Source of the DNA: an uncultured Clostridia bacterium
GTDB lineage: Bacteria; Bacillota; Clostridia; UBA1381
Direction of reading: 5' to 3'
DNA: 19,230 nt
NCBI GenBank assembly: GCA_934454215.1
Contig: CAKSGG010000060.1
Span: 1 to 19,230, forward strand
Within the stretch, counting starts at the first letter, position 1; every line of letters begins with the position of its first letter. The notes beneath the pieces are model-generated. The model searched no databases, had not been told where the DNA came from, and worked only from the letters and a program-made list of their open reading frames with translations. The position numbers and the translations under genes were made by a program. This document shows positions 1 through 7,035 of the stretch, piece by piece.

Positions 1-1
1 G

Positions 2-2197
2 TTCAGAGGCGGAGACCCGTATATATTTAAGGATAAAAGCAAAAAATATAAGGACGGAAACGGAACAAGGATAGACCTTGCAAAAAATTTCAGAAGCAGA
101 GCAGATGTTATTGACAGTGTAAACAGCGTGTTTGATTCGGTTATGTCTGATGCTGTGGGCGACGTTGATTACAGCGGAGATGAGAGATTAAAACAGGGCG
201 TAGAGGGCGAAAAAAAAGATTTTTACCGTTCGGAACTTCATATTATAAAGAAAATGGGTGATTTGGAACAAACGGAAAATGATGAAATTATCGAGGCTGA
301 ATATGTTGCAAAGCAAATATTAAGGCTGAAAGGGCAGTTGTTTGCGGATTCTAAAAAAAATATCAGCCGGCCTCTGCAATTCAGCGACTTTACAATTCTT
401 GTAAGAGAAAAAAGAAAGAGCGCACCTGCATATGAGGCGGTGTTTGAAAAATACAATATACCGCTTGTTGCGGAGGTGAGCGATTATTTTGAGAATGTTG
501 AAATAAAAGCAATGACCGCTCTTATAAGTGTAATTGACAACGTGCGTCAGGATATACCGCTTATTACGGCACTGCGATCGGCTTTGTTTAATTTTACCGA
601 CAGTGACTTGGCGTATATAAAAATAAATTGCGGCAAGGATAAAGATTGCTTTTATGAAAGTATTGAGGAATGTGCGGAAACGGATAATAAGCTGAGTGCG
701 AAATGCAGACGTACGGTGGGCATGATAAAGCGGTGGCGTGCATATACAAGAGAAAAGAGCGTTGCAAAATTAATACGTATTATATATGAAGAAACGGGCT
801 TTTACGATTTTGCCGCAGTGGCAGGCGGAGAAACGGCGCAGTCCAATTTGCTCATGCTGTATGAACGGGCAAAAAGCTATGAAAATTCGGGCGCAAAAGG
901 GTTATTCTCTTTTGTGAAATATATTGACAACTTAAAAGAACGCAGTAAGGATATTGCGGGAGCGAAAGCGATAAGAAACGATACGGTAACTCTTATGACG
1001 ATACATAAGAGTAAGGGACTGGAATTTCCGATTGTTTTTCTCAGCGGAATGGGAAGAAACAGTCTGAGAGCAAGAGCGGACAGAGAAAGCAGGGTTTTAC
1101 TGCATAAGGATTGGGGAATCGGGTTGATGTACCCCGACGCCGAAAACGGATTTTATCAGGATACAGTATATAAAAAGCTGATAGAATACCGCGGAAGGTC
1201 GGAAGAAGTTTCGGAAAAAATGCGTGTTTTGTATGTTGCGATGACAAGAGCGCAGTATAAGCTGATTGCAACCGCTGTATGTGAATTTAAAGACGATGAC
1301 GATTTTAAAAGAAAAACAGAGCTGTGGAGCGGTACGGAGCTTGATAATATCCGCAGTGACAGCGTTGCGGCGGCAAATGAGTATGTGTCATGGATAGTAC
1401 CGGCGGCTATGAAAAGCAAGGATTGGGATGTAATTTTTGAAGAACACGACGAGGAAGAAACGGCTGAGGAAGAAATTGAGGAAAATATTGAAATTACAGA
1501 CAAAGCCGCACTGAAAGAGGCGGTGTATAAAATTCTTGATTATGAATATCCGTACAGTGCAAGCGGAGATGTGCCGTCAAGAACAACGGCGACGGAAATG
1601 AAAGCAATGAACAATGCGCATAAAAGATATGCGTCGATTGTGTCAAAACCTATGTTTATGACGGAACGGAAAAGTGCCGCAAAACGGGGAACGGCATATC
1701 ATAATGCGGCGGCATTTATAAATCTGGATAAGCTGAAAAACGGAGTGAGTGCGGAGGTTATCGGTGATGAAATAGAACGAATGTGTCGCAGCGGATGTGT
1801 TAATGAAAATTATATAGATGAAACAGCGACCGAAAAATTACTGAAACTTTTCACAAACGACATCGGAAAAAGAATGATAAAGGCAGAAAAAATATACCGC
1901 GAAAAGAATTTTCAGGTGCTTATGGATTCAAGCGATTATAAAACCTCAATACCGAAAAATAAAAGTGAAAAGATGATACTTCAGGGTGTTATAGACTGTT
2001 TCTTTATTGAAGACGGAGAAGCGGTTTTAATCGACTATAAAACGGATAAAATAAGAAACGGAGATACGTCGGCGGTAAAAGAGAATTACACAATGCAGCT
2101 TGATTTATATACAAAAGCTATACAAGATATAACAGGTCTTAGAGTAAAAGAACGGTATTTGTATCTTTTTGATATAGATAAAGAAATACAAGTATAA
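2..2197 (+). CDS. addA: ATP-dependent helicase/nuclease subunit A, AddA (5' truncated by window edge)
   Basis: AddA is the helicase and 3'-strand nuclease subunit of the AddAB enzyme that processes double-strand breaks for recombination. The reading frame is open from base 2, so about 731 C-terminal residues of a protein usually near 1200 are present; the Walker A region lies outside. Seen in order: FRGGDPYIF at the very start (just after the usual QSIYRFR motif), the RIDLAKNFRSR segment, UvrD-type motif V (MTIHKSKGLEFP, near 996-1031), motif VI (VLYVAMTRAQ, near 1228-1257), an acidic linker, then the RecB-like nuclease domain with KRGTAYH, LIDYKTD (near 2027-2047) and QLDLY. The nuclease residues look intact. 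The internal GTG at 128 is not the start. addB would be expected upstream, outside the window. Identity is secure from motif order and FRSR/nuclease signatures. Confidence 0.95.
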   Translation, partial: FRGGDPYIFKDKSKKYKDGNGTRIDLAKNFRSRADVIDSVNSVFDSVMSDAVGDVDYSGDERLKQGVEGEKKDFYRSELHIIKKMGDLEQTENDEIIEAEYVAKQILRLKGQLFADSKKNISRPLQFSDFTILVREKRKSAPAYEAVFEKYNIPLVAEVSDYFENVEIKAMTALISVIDNVRQDIPLITALRSALFNFTDSDLAYIKINCGKDKDCFYESIEECAETDNKLSAKCRRTVGMIKRWRAYTREKSVAKLIRIIYEETGFYDFAAVAGGETAQSNLLMLYERAKSYENSGAKGLFSFVKYIDNLKERSKDIAGAKAIRNDTVTLMTIHKSKGLEFPIVFLSGMGRNSLRARADRESRVLLHKDWGIGLMYPDAENGFYQDTVYKKLIEYRGRSEEVSEKMRVLYVAMTRAQYKLIATAVCEFKDDDDFKRKTELWSGTELDNIRSDSVAAANEYVSWIVPAAMKSKDWDVIFEEHDEEETAEEEIEENIEITDKAALKEAVYKILDYEYPYSASGDVPSRTTATEMKAMNNAHKRYASIVSKPMFMTERKSAAKRGTAYHNAAAFINLDKLKNGVSAEVIGDEIERMCRSGCVNENYIDETATEKLLKLFTNDIGKRMIKAEKIYREKNFQVLMDSSDYKTSIPKNKSEKMILQGVIDCFFIEDGEAVLIDYKTDKIRNGDTSAVKENYTMQLDLYTKAIQDITGLRVKERYLYLFDIDKEIQV

Positions 2198-2228
2198 AAT
2201 TTTGTATGTTTTTACTTTTTTAAAATAC

Positions 2229-2257
2229 TTGAATTTAATGTCATTTTGTGGTATAAT
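2229..2257 (+). promoter_or_regulatory. Sigma-A promoter of rpsB-tsf
   Basis: TTGAAT (2229-2234), a 17-base spacer and a perfect TATAAT (2252-2257). It lies after the addA stop and predicts a transcript starting near 2264 with a leader of about 105 bases before rpsB. Confidence 0.85.
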
Positions 2258-2283
2258 AATCAAGTATGTGAATACGCACATAT

Positions 2284-2335
2284 CCCGATTTTGCGGGTGT
2301 TGCCTTTTGCCGGGGTGTCCGCAAAAGAAGACGGG
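2284..2335 (+). promoter_or_regulatory. Structured leader hairpin upstream of rpsB, candidate autoregulatory element
   Basis: In the 5' leader, TTTTGCGG (2289-2296) pairs perfectly with CCGCAAAA (2319-2326). Outside this, CCCG (2284-2287) pairs with CGGG (2332-2335) across an internal loop of 1 and 5 bases. The apical part can form a run of G-U pairs. No U-tract follows, so it is not a terminator. Ribosomal protein leaders in bacteria often bind the encoded protein, so S2 feedback control is a reasonable inference. I did not match it to a named leader family. Confidence 0.55.
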
Positions 2336-2370
2336 TATGGAGGATTTAAAAAACAAGGAGGAAATTTAAA

Positions 2371-3120
2371 ATGGCAAACGTAATTTCAATGAAACAGCTT
2401 TTGGAAGCAGGTGTTCATTTCGGACATCAGACAAGAAGATGGAATCCTAAAATGGCTGAATACATCTTCACAGAGAGAAACGGTATCTACATCATTGACC
2501 TTCAGAAGACAGTTAAGAAGGTTGAAGAGGCTTACTATTTTGTAAGAGACATCGCAGCAGACGGCGGCGAGGTTCTTTTCGTAGGTACAAAGAAACAGGC
2601 TCAGGACTCAATCAAAGAGGAGGCCGAAAGAGTCGGTATGTACTATGTAAATGCAAGATGGCTCGGCGGTATGCTGACAAACTTCCAGACAATTCAGAAG
2701 AGAATTGCAAGACTTGCACAGATTAACAAAATGGAAGAGGACGGTACATTTGAGGCTCTTCCCAAAAAAGAGGTTATAAAGCTTAAGGCTCAGAGAGACA
2801 AGCTTGAAAAGTATCTTGGCGGTATCAAGGAAATGAAGAAGATACCTGAGTGTATGTTCGTTGTTGACCCGAGAAAGGAAAAGAACGCTATTGCAGAGGC
2901 TAAGAAACTTGGTATTCCTGTAGTTGCAATTGTTGATACTAACTGTGACCCTGATGAGGTTGATTATGTAATCCCGGGCAATGATGACGCTATCCGTGCC
3001 GTAAAATTGATTGCAGAGACAATTTCAAATGCTATTATTGAAGGCAGACAGGGCGAAGACGCTGTTGCTGCAGAAAGCAATGACGCCGAAGAAGCTGTTG
3101 AGGAAGCAATTGAAGAATAA
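2371..3120 (+). CDS. rpsB: 30S ribosomal protein S2
   Basis: S2 is a structural protein of the small ribosomal subunit that binds 16S rRNA late in assembly and is needed for S1 or mRNA recruitment. The 249-residue product has the family N-terminus (MKQLLEAGVHFGHQTRRWNP), the ERNGIYIIDLQKT segment, ARWLGGMLTNFQTI and the C-terminal VDPRKEKNAIAEAKKLGIPV signature. The length is normal for Firmicutes, with an acidic glutamate-rich tail after residue 225. The start is fixed by AAGGAGG at 2355-2361, nine bases upstream of ATG. It is the first gene of an rpsB-tsf unit, 35 bases from tsf, with its own promoter and structured leader. Many AGA arginine codons, as in the rest of the window. Confidence 0.98.
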   Translation: MANVISMKQLLEAGVHFGHQTRRWNPKMAEYIFTERNGIYIIDLQKTVKKVEEAYYFVRDIAADGGEVLFVGTKKQAQDSIKEEAERVGMYYVNARWLGGMLTNFQTIQKRIARLAQINKMEEDGTFEALPKKEVIKLKAQRDKLEKYLGGIKEMKKIPECMFVVDPRKEKNAIAEAKKLGIPVVAIVDTNCDPDEVDYVIPGNDDAIRAVKLIAETISNAIIEGRQGEDAVAAESNDAEEAVEEAIEE

Positions 3121-3155
3121 TTTGACTTTCATAAATATATAGGAGGAAAAAAATC

Positions 3156-4073
3156 ATGGCATTTACAGCAAAAGATGTAAAGGAATTAAGAGAAATGACA
3201 GGCTGCGGTATGATGGACTGTAAAAAGGCTCTTACCGAAACAGACGGAGATATGGACAAGGCTGTTGAGTTTTTGAGAGAAAAAGGCTTGGCTACAGCCG
3301 CTAAAAAGGCAGGCAGAATTGCTGCTGAGGGTATTGTTAAATCATATATTGACGGTAATGTCGGCGTTCTTGTTGAAGTAAATTCAGAGACTGACTTCGT
3401 TGCAAAGAATGAAGAATTTCAGGAGTTCGTGCTGAACGTTGCAAAGACTGTTGCAAAAGAAAATCCGGCTGATGTTGAAGCTTTGAAGGCTTGCAAGTGC
3501 CCGTGCGGCGAGACAACAATCGGTGAGTTGCTGACAGCTAAAATTGCAAAAATCGGTGAAAATATGAATATCAGACGTTTTGCAAGAATTGAGACAACAG
3601 GTGTTGTTGTTGACTATATTCATGCGGCAGGTAAAATCGGTGTAATGGTTGAGGCTGATGCTCCGTCAAATGATGACGTTAAAGAGTGCTTGAAGAACGT
3701 TGCAATGCAGATTGCGGCTTTAAATCCGAAATATCTTTCAAGCGATGATGTTCCCGAGGATTACAAGGAGCATGAGAAAGAAATTCTTATGGTTCAGGCA
3801 AAGAACGACCCGAAGAATGCTTCAAAGCCCGAGAATATAATTGAAAAGATGATTATGGGACGTCTGCATAAGGAACTTAAGGAAGTTTGCCTTACAGAAC
3901 AGGAATACGTTAAAGCTGAAAATAAAGAGAGCGTTGCTCAGTATCTTGACAACGTATCAAAGAAGGTCGGCTCAAAAATTACTTTGAAGAGCTTTGCTCG
4001 TTTCGAGACAGGAGAAGGTCTTGAAAAGAGAGAAGATGACTTCGCTGCTGAAGTTGCATCAATGATGAAATAA
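3156..4073 (+). CDS. tsf: Translation elongation factor Ts
   Basis: EF-Ts is the cytoplasmic nucleotide exchange factor that regenerates EF-Tu-GTP. The 305-residue protein begins with the UBA-like domain (VKELREMTGCGMMDCKKAL, then DMDKAVEFLREKG), followed by the core with the TDFVAKNEEF motif that contacts EF-Tu, and two core subdomains up to the C-terminus. The length is typical of clostridial EF-Ts. AGGAGG at 3141-3146 fixes the ATG. It is co-transcribed with rpsB. A strong terminator follows the stop, so pyrH and frr, which often follow tsf, are not in this unit. Confidence 0.98.
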   Translation: MAFTAKDVKELREMTGCGMMDCKKALTETDGDMDKAVEFLREKGLATAAKKAGRIAAEGIVKSYIDGNVGVLVEVNSETDFVAKNEEFQEFVLNVAKTVAKENPADVEALKACKCPCGETTIGELLTAKIAKIGENMNIRRFARIETTGVVVDYIHAAGKIGVMVEADAPSNDDVKECLKNVAMQIAALNPKYLSSDDVPEDYKEHEKEILMVQAKNDPKNASKPENIIEKMIMGRLHKELKEVCLTEQEYVKAENKESVAQYLDNVSKKVGSKITLKSFARFETGEGLEKREDDFAAEVASMMK

Positions 4074-4093
4074 TAAAATTCATAATTCAAAGG

Positions 4094-4122
4094 AGTTGCC
4101 GCTTTAATGCGGCAACTTTTTT
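4094..4122 (+). terminator. Intrinsic terminator after tsf
   Basis: A perfect 9-bp stem, AGTTGCCGC (4094-4102) with GCGGCAACT (4109-4117), loop TTTAAT, running into six T residues (4117-4122). It closes the rpsB-tsf unit. Confidence 0.95.
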
Positions 4123-4146
4123 GTATATTACAAAATCAATCAATAC

Positions 4147-4175
4147 TTGACAAATTCTTTGAGGCATAGTATAAT
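4147..4175 (+). promoter_or_regulatory. Consensus sigma-A promoter of the DUF1294 gene
   Basis: TTGACA (4147-4152), 17-base spacer, TATAAT (4170-4175): both hexamers are perfect. Transcription should start near 4182, only about 16 bases before the first ATG at 4198. Confidence 0.9.
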
Positions 4176-4197
4176 GTAGTTCGTGTGAAATATTTAC

Positions 4198-4689
4198 ATG
4201 AATATAGGGGTTGTGGATTTTATGGATAAGGTTAAAGAGATACTGCTTGAAATCGGGCAGGTACTCGTAATAATCTGGAATTATATCGTGCTGGGGGTAT
4301 CTACGGCGTCAGAGTGGATTGGTGATTACTTTTGCGAAAATATTGCGCCTATGATGCCTACAATGATGAAACTTTTTTCAAACAAAAAGATTAATATTGT
4401 GATTTTCTGTATTGTATCTTTGTATATCTTGATAATTAATATATGCGCATTTTCAATGTTCGGGCATGATAAAAAGTGTGCAAAAAGAAAAGAAAGACGG
4501 ATAAGCGAGGCAAAACTGATAAAAATATGTTTTTTTGGAGGAGCTATAGGCGGGCTTTTGGGTATGAATGTATTCAGGCATAAAACACTGAAAACAAAAT
4601 TCAAGGTGATAGTGCCGATTTTATTTGTGATACAGTTAATTCTGCATAGTTTTGTATTAGGTTTTTTGAGTTTTTGGGCATTTTTCTGA
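4198..4689 (+). CDS. DUF1294 family membrane protein
   Basis: Small membrane protein of unknown function. The C-terminal half (about residues 65-163) fits DUF1294: a membrane helix with NICAFSMFGHDK, a basic cytoplasmic stretch, RRISEAKLI, a glycine-rich helix (GGAIGGLLGM), then FRHKT and a last hydrophobic helix. The first 60 residues are an extension not typical of the family, amphipathic to hydrophobic. The start is uncertain: ATG 4198 has no clear ribosome binding site and follows the predicted transcription start by only about 16 bases, while ATG 4222 has AGGGG at 4205-4209, twelve bases upstream, and would give 155 residues. It is transcribed alone from a consensus promoter. No terminator was found before the next promoter at 4700. 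Confidence 0.8.
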   Translation: MNIGVVDFMDKVKEILLEIGQVLVIIWNYIVLGVSTASEWIGDYFCENIAPMMPTMMKLFSNKKINIVIFCIVSLYILIINICAFSMFGHDKKCAKRKERRISEAKLIKICFFGGAIGGLLGMNVFRHKTLKTKFKVIVPILFVIQLILHSFVLGFLSFWAFF

Positions 4690-4699
4690 TTTGAAAGTA

Positions 4700-4728
4700 T
4701 TGCAATTAAACGAGAAATGTGATATAAT
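4700..4728 (+). promoter_or_regulatory. Sigma-A promoter of the GGDEF-eutS-eutP unit
   Basis: TTGCAA (4700-4705), 17-base spacer, TATAAT (4723-4728), immediately after the DUF1294 stop and 37 bases before the GGDEF gene's start codon. Confidence 0.8.
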
Positions 4729-4765
4729 ATATTTTACAATATTCAACACGGAGGAAGAAAAAAGA

Positions 4766-6142
4766 ATGAATATATCGAAAAAGCGCAAGGTTTCATCATT
4801 TGATATGTATGCTTTTTTAATCTTAATTGCTTTTGAAATTATGATGTCGTTCACGTTTTTGGGATATATTCATATACCGCCTATATCCATTACGTTTGCC
4901 TATATTCCGATTTTGATGACTGCTTGTATTTTGGGAACGGTGCAGTCAACCGTAATGGGGGCAATTTTCGGATTGGCAAGTATGTATAAGGCTACGGCAT
5001 TTTATATTTTGACTGAGGATATGATGTTCTCGCCGTTTTTCAGCGGCAACCCTTTTGGCAGTTTTGTTCTGGCTGTGGTAACAAGGACAGTTTTTGGATT
5101 TTTAATGGGAATTGTATTTAAATATGCAAAAGCCGGAAAACACCCAACGGTTTGGATGGGATTTATTTCATTGCTTGCGCCTCTTATTCATGGATTTATT
5201 GTTGTAGCGGCAGTGAAGGTGTTCTTTCCGAATAACGTATACAGTTATTTCCATTCAAAATATCTGATGTTAGGCAATGCAATTTCGGCGGTAATTTGTA
5301 TTGGAATTGTTGAAATATTATGGAAAATATATAATCAAAAAGAACTGAAATCCGTAAAAGCGGCAATTGACCGTGCGAGTCGTATACCGTATATGAATTT
5401 TGGAAGAAAACATATATTTGTTGCGGTTTTTGCTACATTTGTGTTCGGAATGACAATTGCGGCAGCCATATATTTTTCAGATAGAATGTCGTATATGCTC
5501 GGTGTTCATAATGTTTTTGTTTCTGCGGCAATAAAGGGAGACCTTGTTCATCTTCAGATTCAGTTTATGCTGGCGGTGTTTTCACTGAATATAATTTGTA
5601 TTGCGGTTTTGAATTTAGGTTATCGTTATGCCACATATAAGAATTTTTTGGGAGAGCTTGACGCTGTTACGGGTGTAATGGGACGCAGACTTTTTCTCAA
5701 TTGCTGTGAGCGTGCGGGAAGAAAATCCTTGTGCGATGAGGGATGGTTTTTGTTTTTTGATATTGATTATTTTAAAACAGTAAATGACACATTCGGGCAT
5801 ACGGCAGGAGACGGAGTGCTTAAAGAGATTGCCCTTATTTTGAAAAGTATGTTTTATGACTGCGGAATAATTGGGAGAATCGGCGGTGATGAGTTTGCTG
5901 TTATGGTTGATAAAAAGATTTTGCGGGAAGATGAAATTAAAAAAATGCTTGATGAATTTTTAATAAAGGCTGCGGGCGTAATGCCCGAAATACACAAAGT
6001 TAGCTGTAGCATAGGGGCGTATCGCTTTGTATTTCCGTCGGATATTCTGTCGCTTATGAGCAAAACGGACACTTTGTTATATAAGGCAAAAGAAAACGGA
6101 CGTGCGTGTTACGTTTTGGGCAGCTGTGATGAAGATATATAA
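4766..6142 (+). CDS. Membrane diguanylate cyclase with ECF-transporter S-component-like N-terminal domain
   Basis: Predicted to make cyclic di-GMP from GTP at the membrane. ATG 4766 is preceded by GGAGGA (4750-4755), giving 458 residues; an upstream in-frame start at 4691 lies inside the promoter and is rejected. Residues 1-190 form about six membrane segments and look like the S (substrate-binding) component of ECF vitamin transporters: LGYIHIPPISITFAYIP, a G-x-FGLASM segment, then SPFFSGNPFGSFVLAV and TRTVFGFLMGIV. Two further membrane segments follow (about 215-310). The GGDEF domain occupies about 315-458 with DIDYFKTVNDTFGH, an intact RIGGDEF motif (G373-F377) and TLLYKAKENGR. The inhibitory RxxD site is absent: the matching positions read Y and G. 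It is first in a unit with eutS (23 bases downstream) and eutP. The ligand of the N-terminal domain is unknown. Confidence 0.9.
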   Translation: MNISKKRKVSSFDMYAFLILIAFEIMMSFTFLGYIHIPPISITFAYIPILMTACILGTVQSTVMGAIFGLASMYKATAFYILTEDMMFSPFFSGNPFGSFVLAVVTRTVFGFLMGIVFKYAKAGKHPTVWMGFISLLAPLIHGFIVVAAVKVFFPNNVYSYFHSKYLMLGNAISAVICIGIVEILWKIYNQKELKSVKAAIDRASRIPYMNFGRKHIFVAVFATFVFGMTIAAAIYFSDRMSYMLGVHNVFVSAAIKGDLVHLQIQFMLAVFSLNIICIAVLNLGYRYATYKNFLGELDAVTGVMGRRLFLNCCERAGRKSLCDEGWFLFFDIDYFKTVNDTFGHTAGDGVLKEIALILKSMFYDCGIIGRIGGDEFAVMVDKKILREDEIKKMLDEFLIKAAGVMPEIHKVSCSIGAYRFVFPSDILSLMSKTDTLLYKAKENGRACYVLGSCDEDI

Positions 6143-6165
6143 TAGTTTGAAAGTGAGGGAACAAT

Positions 6166-6534
6166 ATGGATTTTATGGATAATTCACAAAGACAGCGTAT
6201 AATACAGGAGCTTGTTCCGGGTAAGCAGATTACTCTGGCGCATGTGATTGCAAGCCCTGACCCGATATTATATCAAAAATTGGGCTTAAATCCCGATATA
6301 GATTACAGCGGCAGTGCAATAGGAATCGTTACGTTTTCGCCGGCAGAAACCGCAATAATAGGAGCGGATATAGCGACGAAAAGCTCAAATATTGATTTGA
6401 GCTTTGTTGACAGATTCAGCGGAACTCTTATAATAACCGGAATGGTTGCCGATGTTGAGGCTGCACTGAAGGCGATGTGTACATATTGTGTCGATAAGCT
6501 TAAATTTGCAGTGTGCGATATAACGAGAACATGA
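6166..6534 (+). CDS. eutS: EutS/PduU-type bacterial microcompartment shell protein
   Basis: A circularly permuted BMC-domain protein. In known ethanolamine and propanediol compartments, EutS/PduU forms hexameric shell tiles with a small beta-barrel over the pore. The 122 residues show the family start RIIQELVPGKQITLAHVIA, the segment AIGIVTFSPAETAIIGADIA, VDRFSGTLIITG and the C-terminal CDITRT ending typical of EutS. GAGGGA at 6155-6160 supports ATG 6166 over ATG 6175. The insert LYQKLGLNPDIDYSG between strands makes it slightly longer than the usual 111-116. It lies 23 bases after the diguanylate cyclase and overlaps eutP by four bases (ATGA), so the three are probably translated from one mRNA. 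No other shell protein or signature enzyme is present in the window. EutS versus PduU cannot be separated by eye. Confidence 0.92.
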   Translation: MDFMDNSQRQRIIQELVPGKQITLAHVIASPDPILYQKLGLNPDIDYSGSAIGIVTFSPAETAIIGADIATKSSNIDLSFVDRFSGTLIITGMVADVEAALKAMCTYCVDKLKFAVCDITRT

Positions 6535-6983
6535 GACGCTTAATATTGGTAGGACGTTCCGAATCGGGTAAAACGACGCTTACGCAAGCGTTAAAAGGCG
6601 AAAAAATACAGTATTACAAAACTCAGTATGTAAACTGTTTTGATGTAATAATAGATACACCGGGGGAGTATCTGCAAACAAGGCAGCTTGGCTCAGGTTT
6701 GGCAATGTATACGTTTGAAGCGGATGTGGTAGGATTGCTTATAAGTGCCACAGAGCCGTTTTCGCTGTTTCCGCCGGCAGTAACGCCTGTGTGCAATCGG
6801 GACGTTATAGGAATAATAACAAAAATAAATGATAAAACGGCAAATGTGCCGCAGGCCGAGGAATGGCTCAGAATTGCGGGCTGCCGCAATATATTCAGGG
6901 TTGATTCTCAAAGCGGCGAGGGCGTATGGAAAATCCTTGAATATCTAAAAGAGGACGGCGATGTTATGCCGTGGGAAAAATAG
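6531..6983 (+). CDS. eutP: EutP/PduV-family small GTPase-like protein of microcompartment operons
   Basis: A 150-residue P-loop protein of the EutP/PduV family, which accompanies microcompartments. PduV has been linked to compartment positioning, and EutP has been reported to have acetate kinase activity. Seen: Walker A GRSESGKT (residues 8-15), switch-2 IIDTPGEYL, the family segment GLLISATEPFSLFPP, and a G4-like TKIN (residues 97-100). The G4 motif usually ends in Asp; here position 100 is Asn, followed by Asp. The start ATG 6531 overlaps the eutS stop (ATGA), implying translational coupling; an in-frame codon upstream lies inside eutS and gives residues that do not fit the family. A terminator begins directly after the stop codon. 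The call rests on the P-loop, DTPGEYL and the eutS neighbour. Confidence 0.9.
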   Translation: MRRLILVGRSESGKTTLTQALKGEKIQYYKTQYVNCFDVIIDTPGEYLQTRQLGSGLAMYTFEADVVGLLISATEPFSLFPPAVTPVCNRDVIGIITKINDKTANVPQAEEWLRIAGCRNIFRVDSQSGEGVWKILEYLKEDGDVMPWEK

Positions 6984-7014
6984 AACCGTCGGTTGGGAAA
7001 AACTGCGGTTTTTT
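6984..7014 (+). terminator. Intrinsic terminator after eutP
   Basis: AACCG (6984-6988) pairs with CGGTT (7006-7010); after a bulged T, CGGTT (6990-6994) pairs with AACTG (7001-7005); loop GGGAAA; T6 follows (7009-7014). It starts at the base after the eutP stop and ends 21 bases before comEC, so it separates the microcompartment genes from comEC. Confidence 0.8.
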
Positions 7015-7035
7015 GCTTTTGTTGGGGGAATAAAT

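Noticed and set aside
2186..2215. Weak hairpin ATACAA/TTGTAT after addA followed by T-rich DNA
   Set aside because: It has only six A-T-rich pairs and overlaps the stop codon region. It is too weak to call a terminator.
6166..6983. A full ethanolamine or propanediol utilisation operon
   Set aside because: Only the EutS-type and EutP-type genes are present. The flanks are a GGDEF gene and comEC, with no ammonia-lyase, diol dehydratase or other shell genes.
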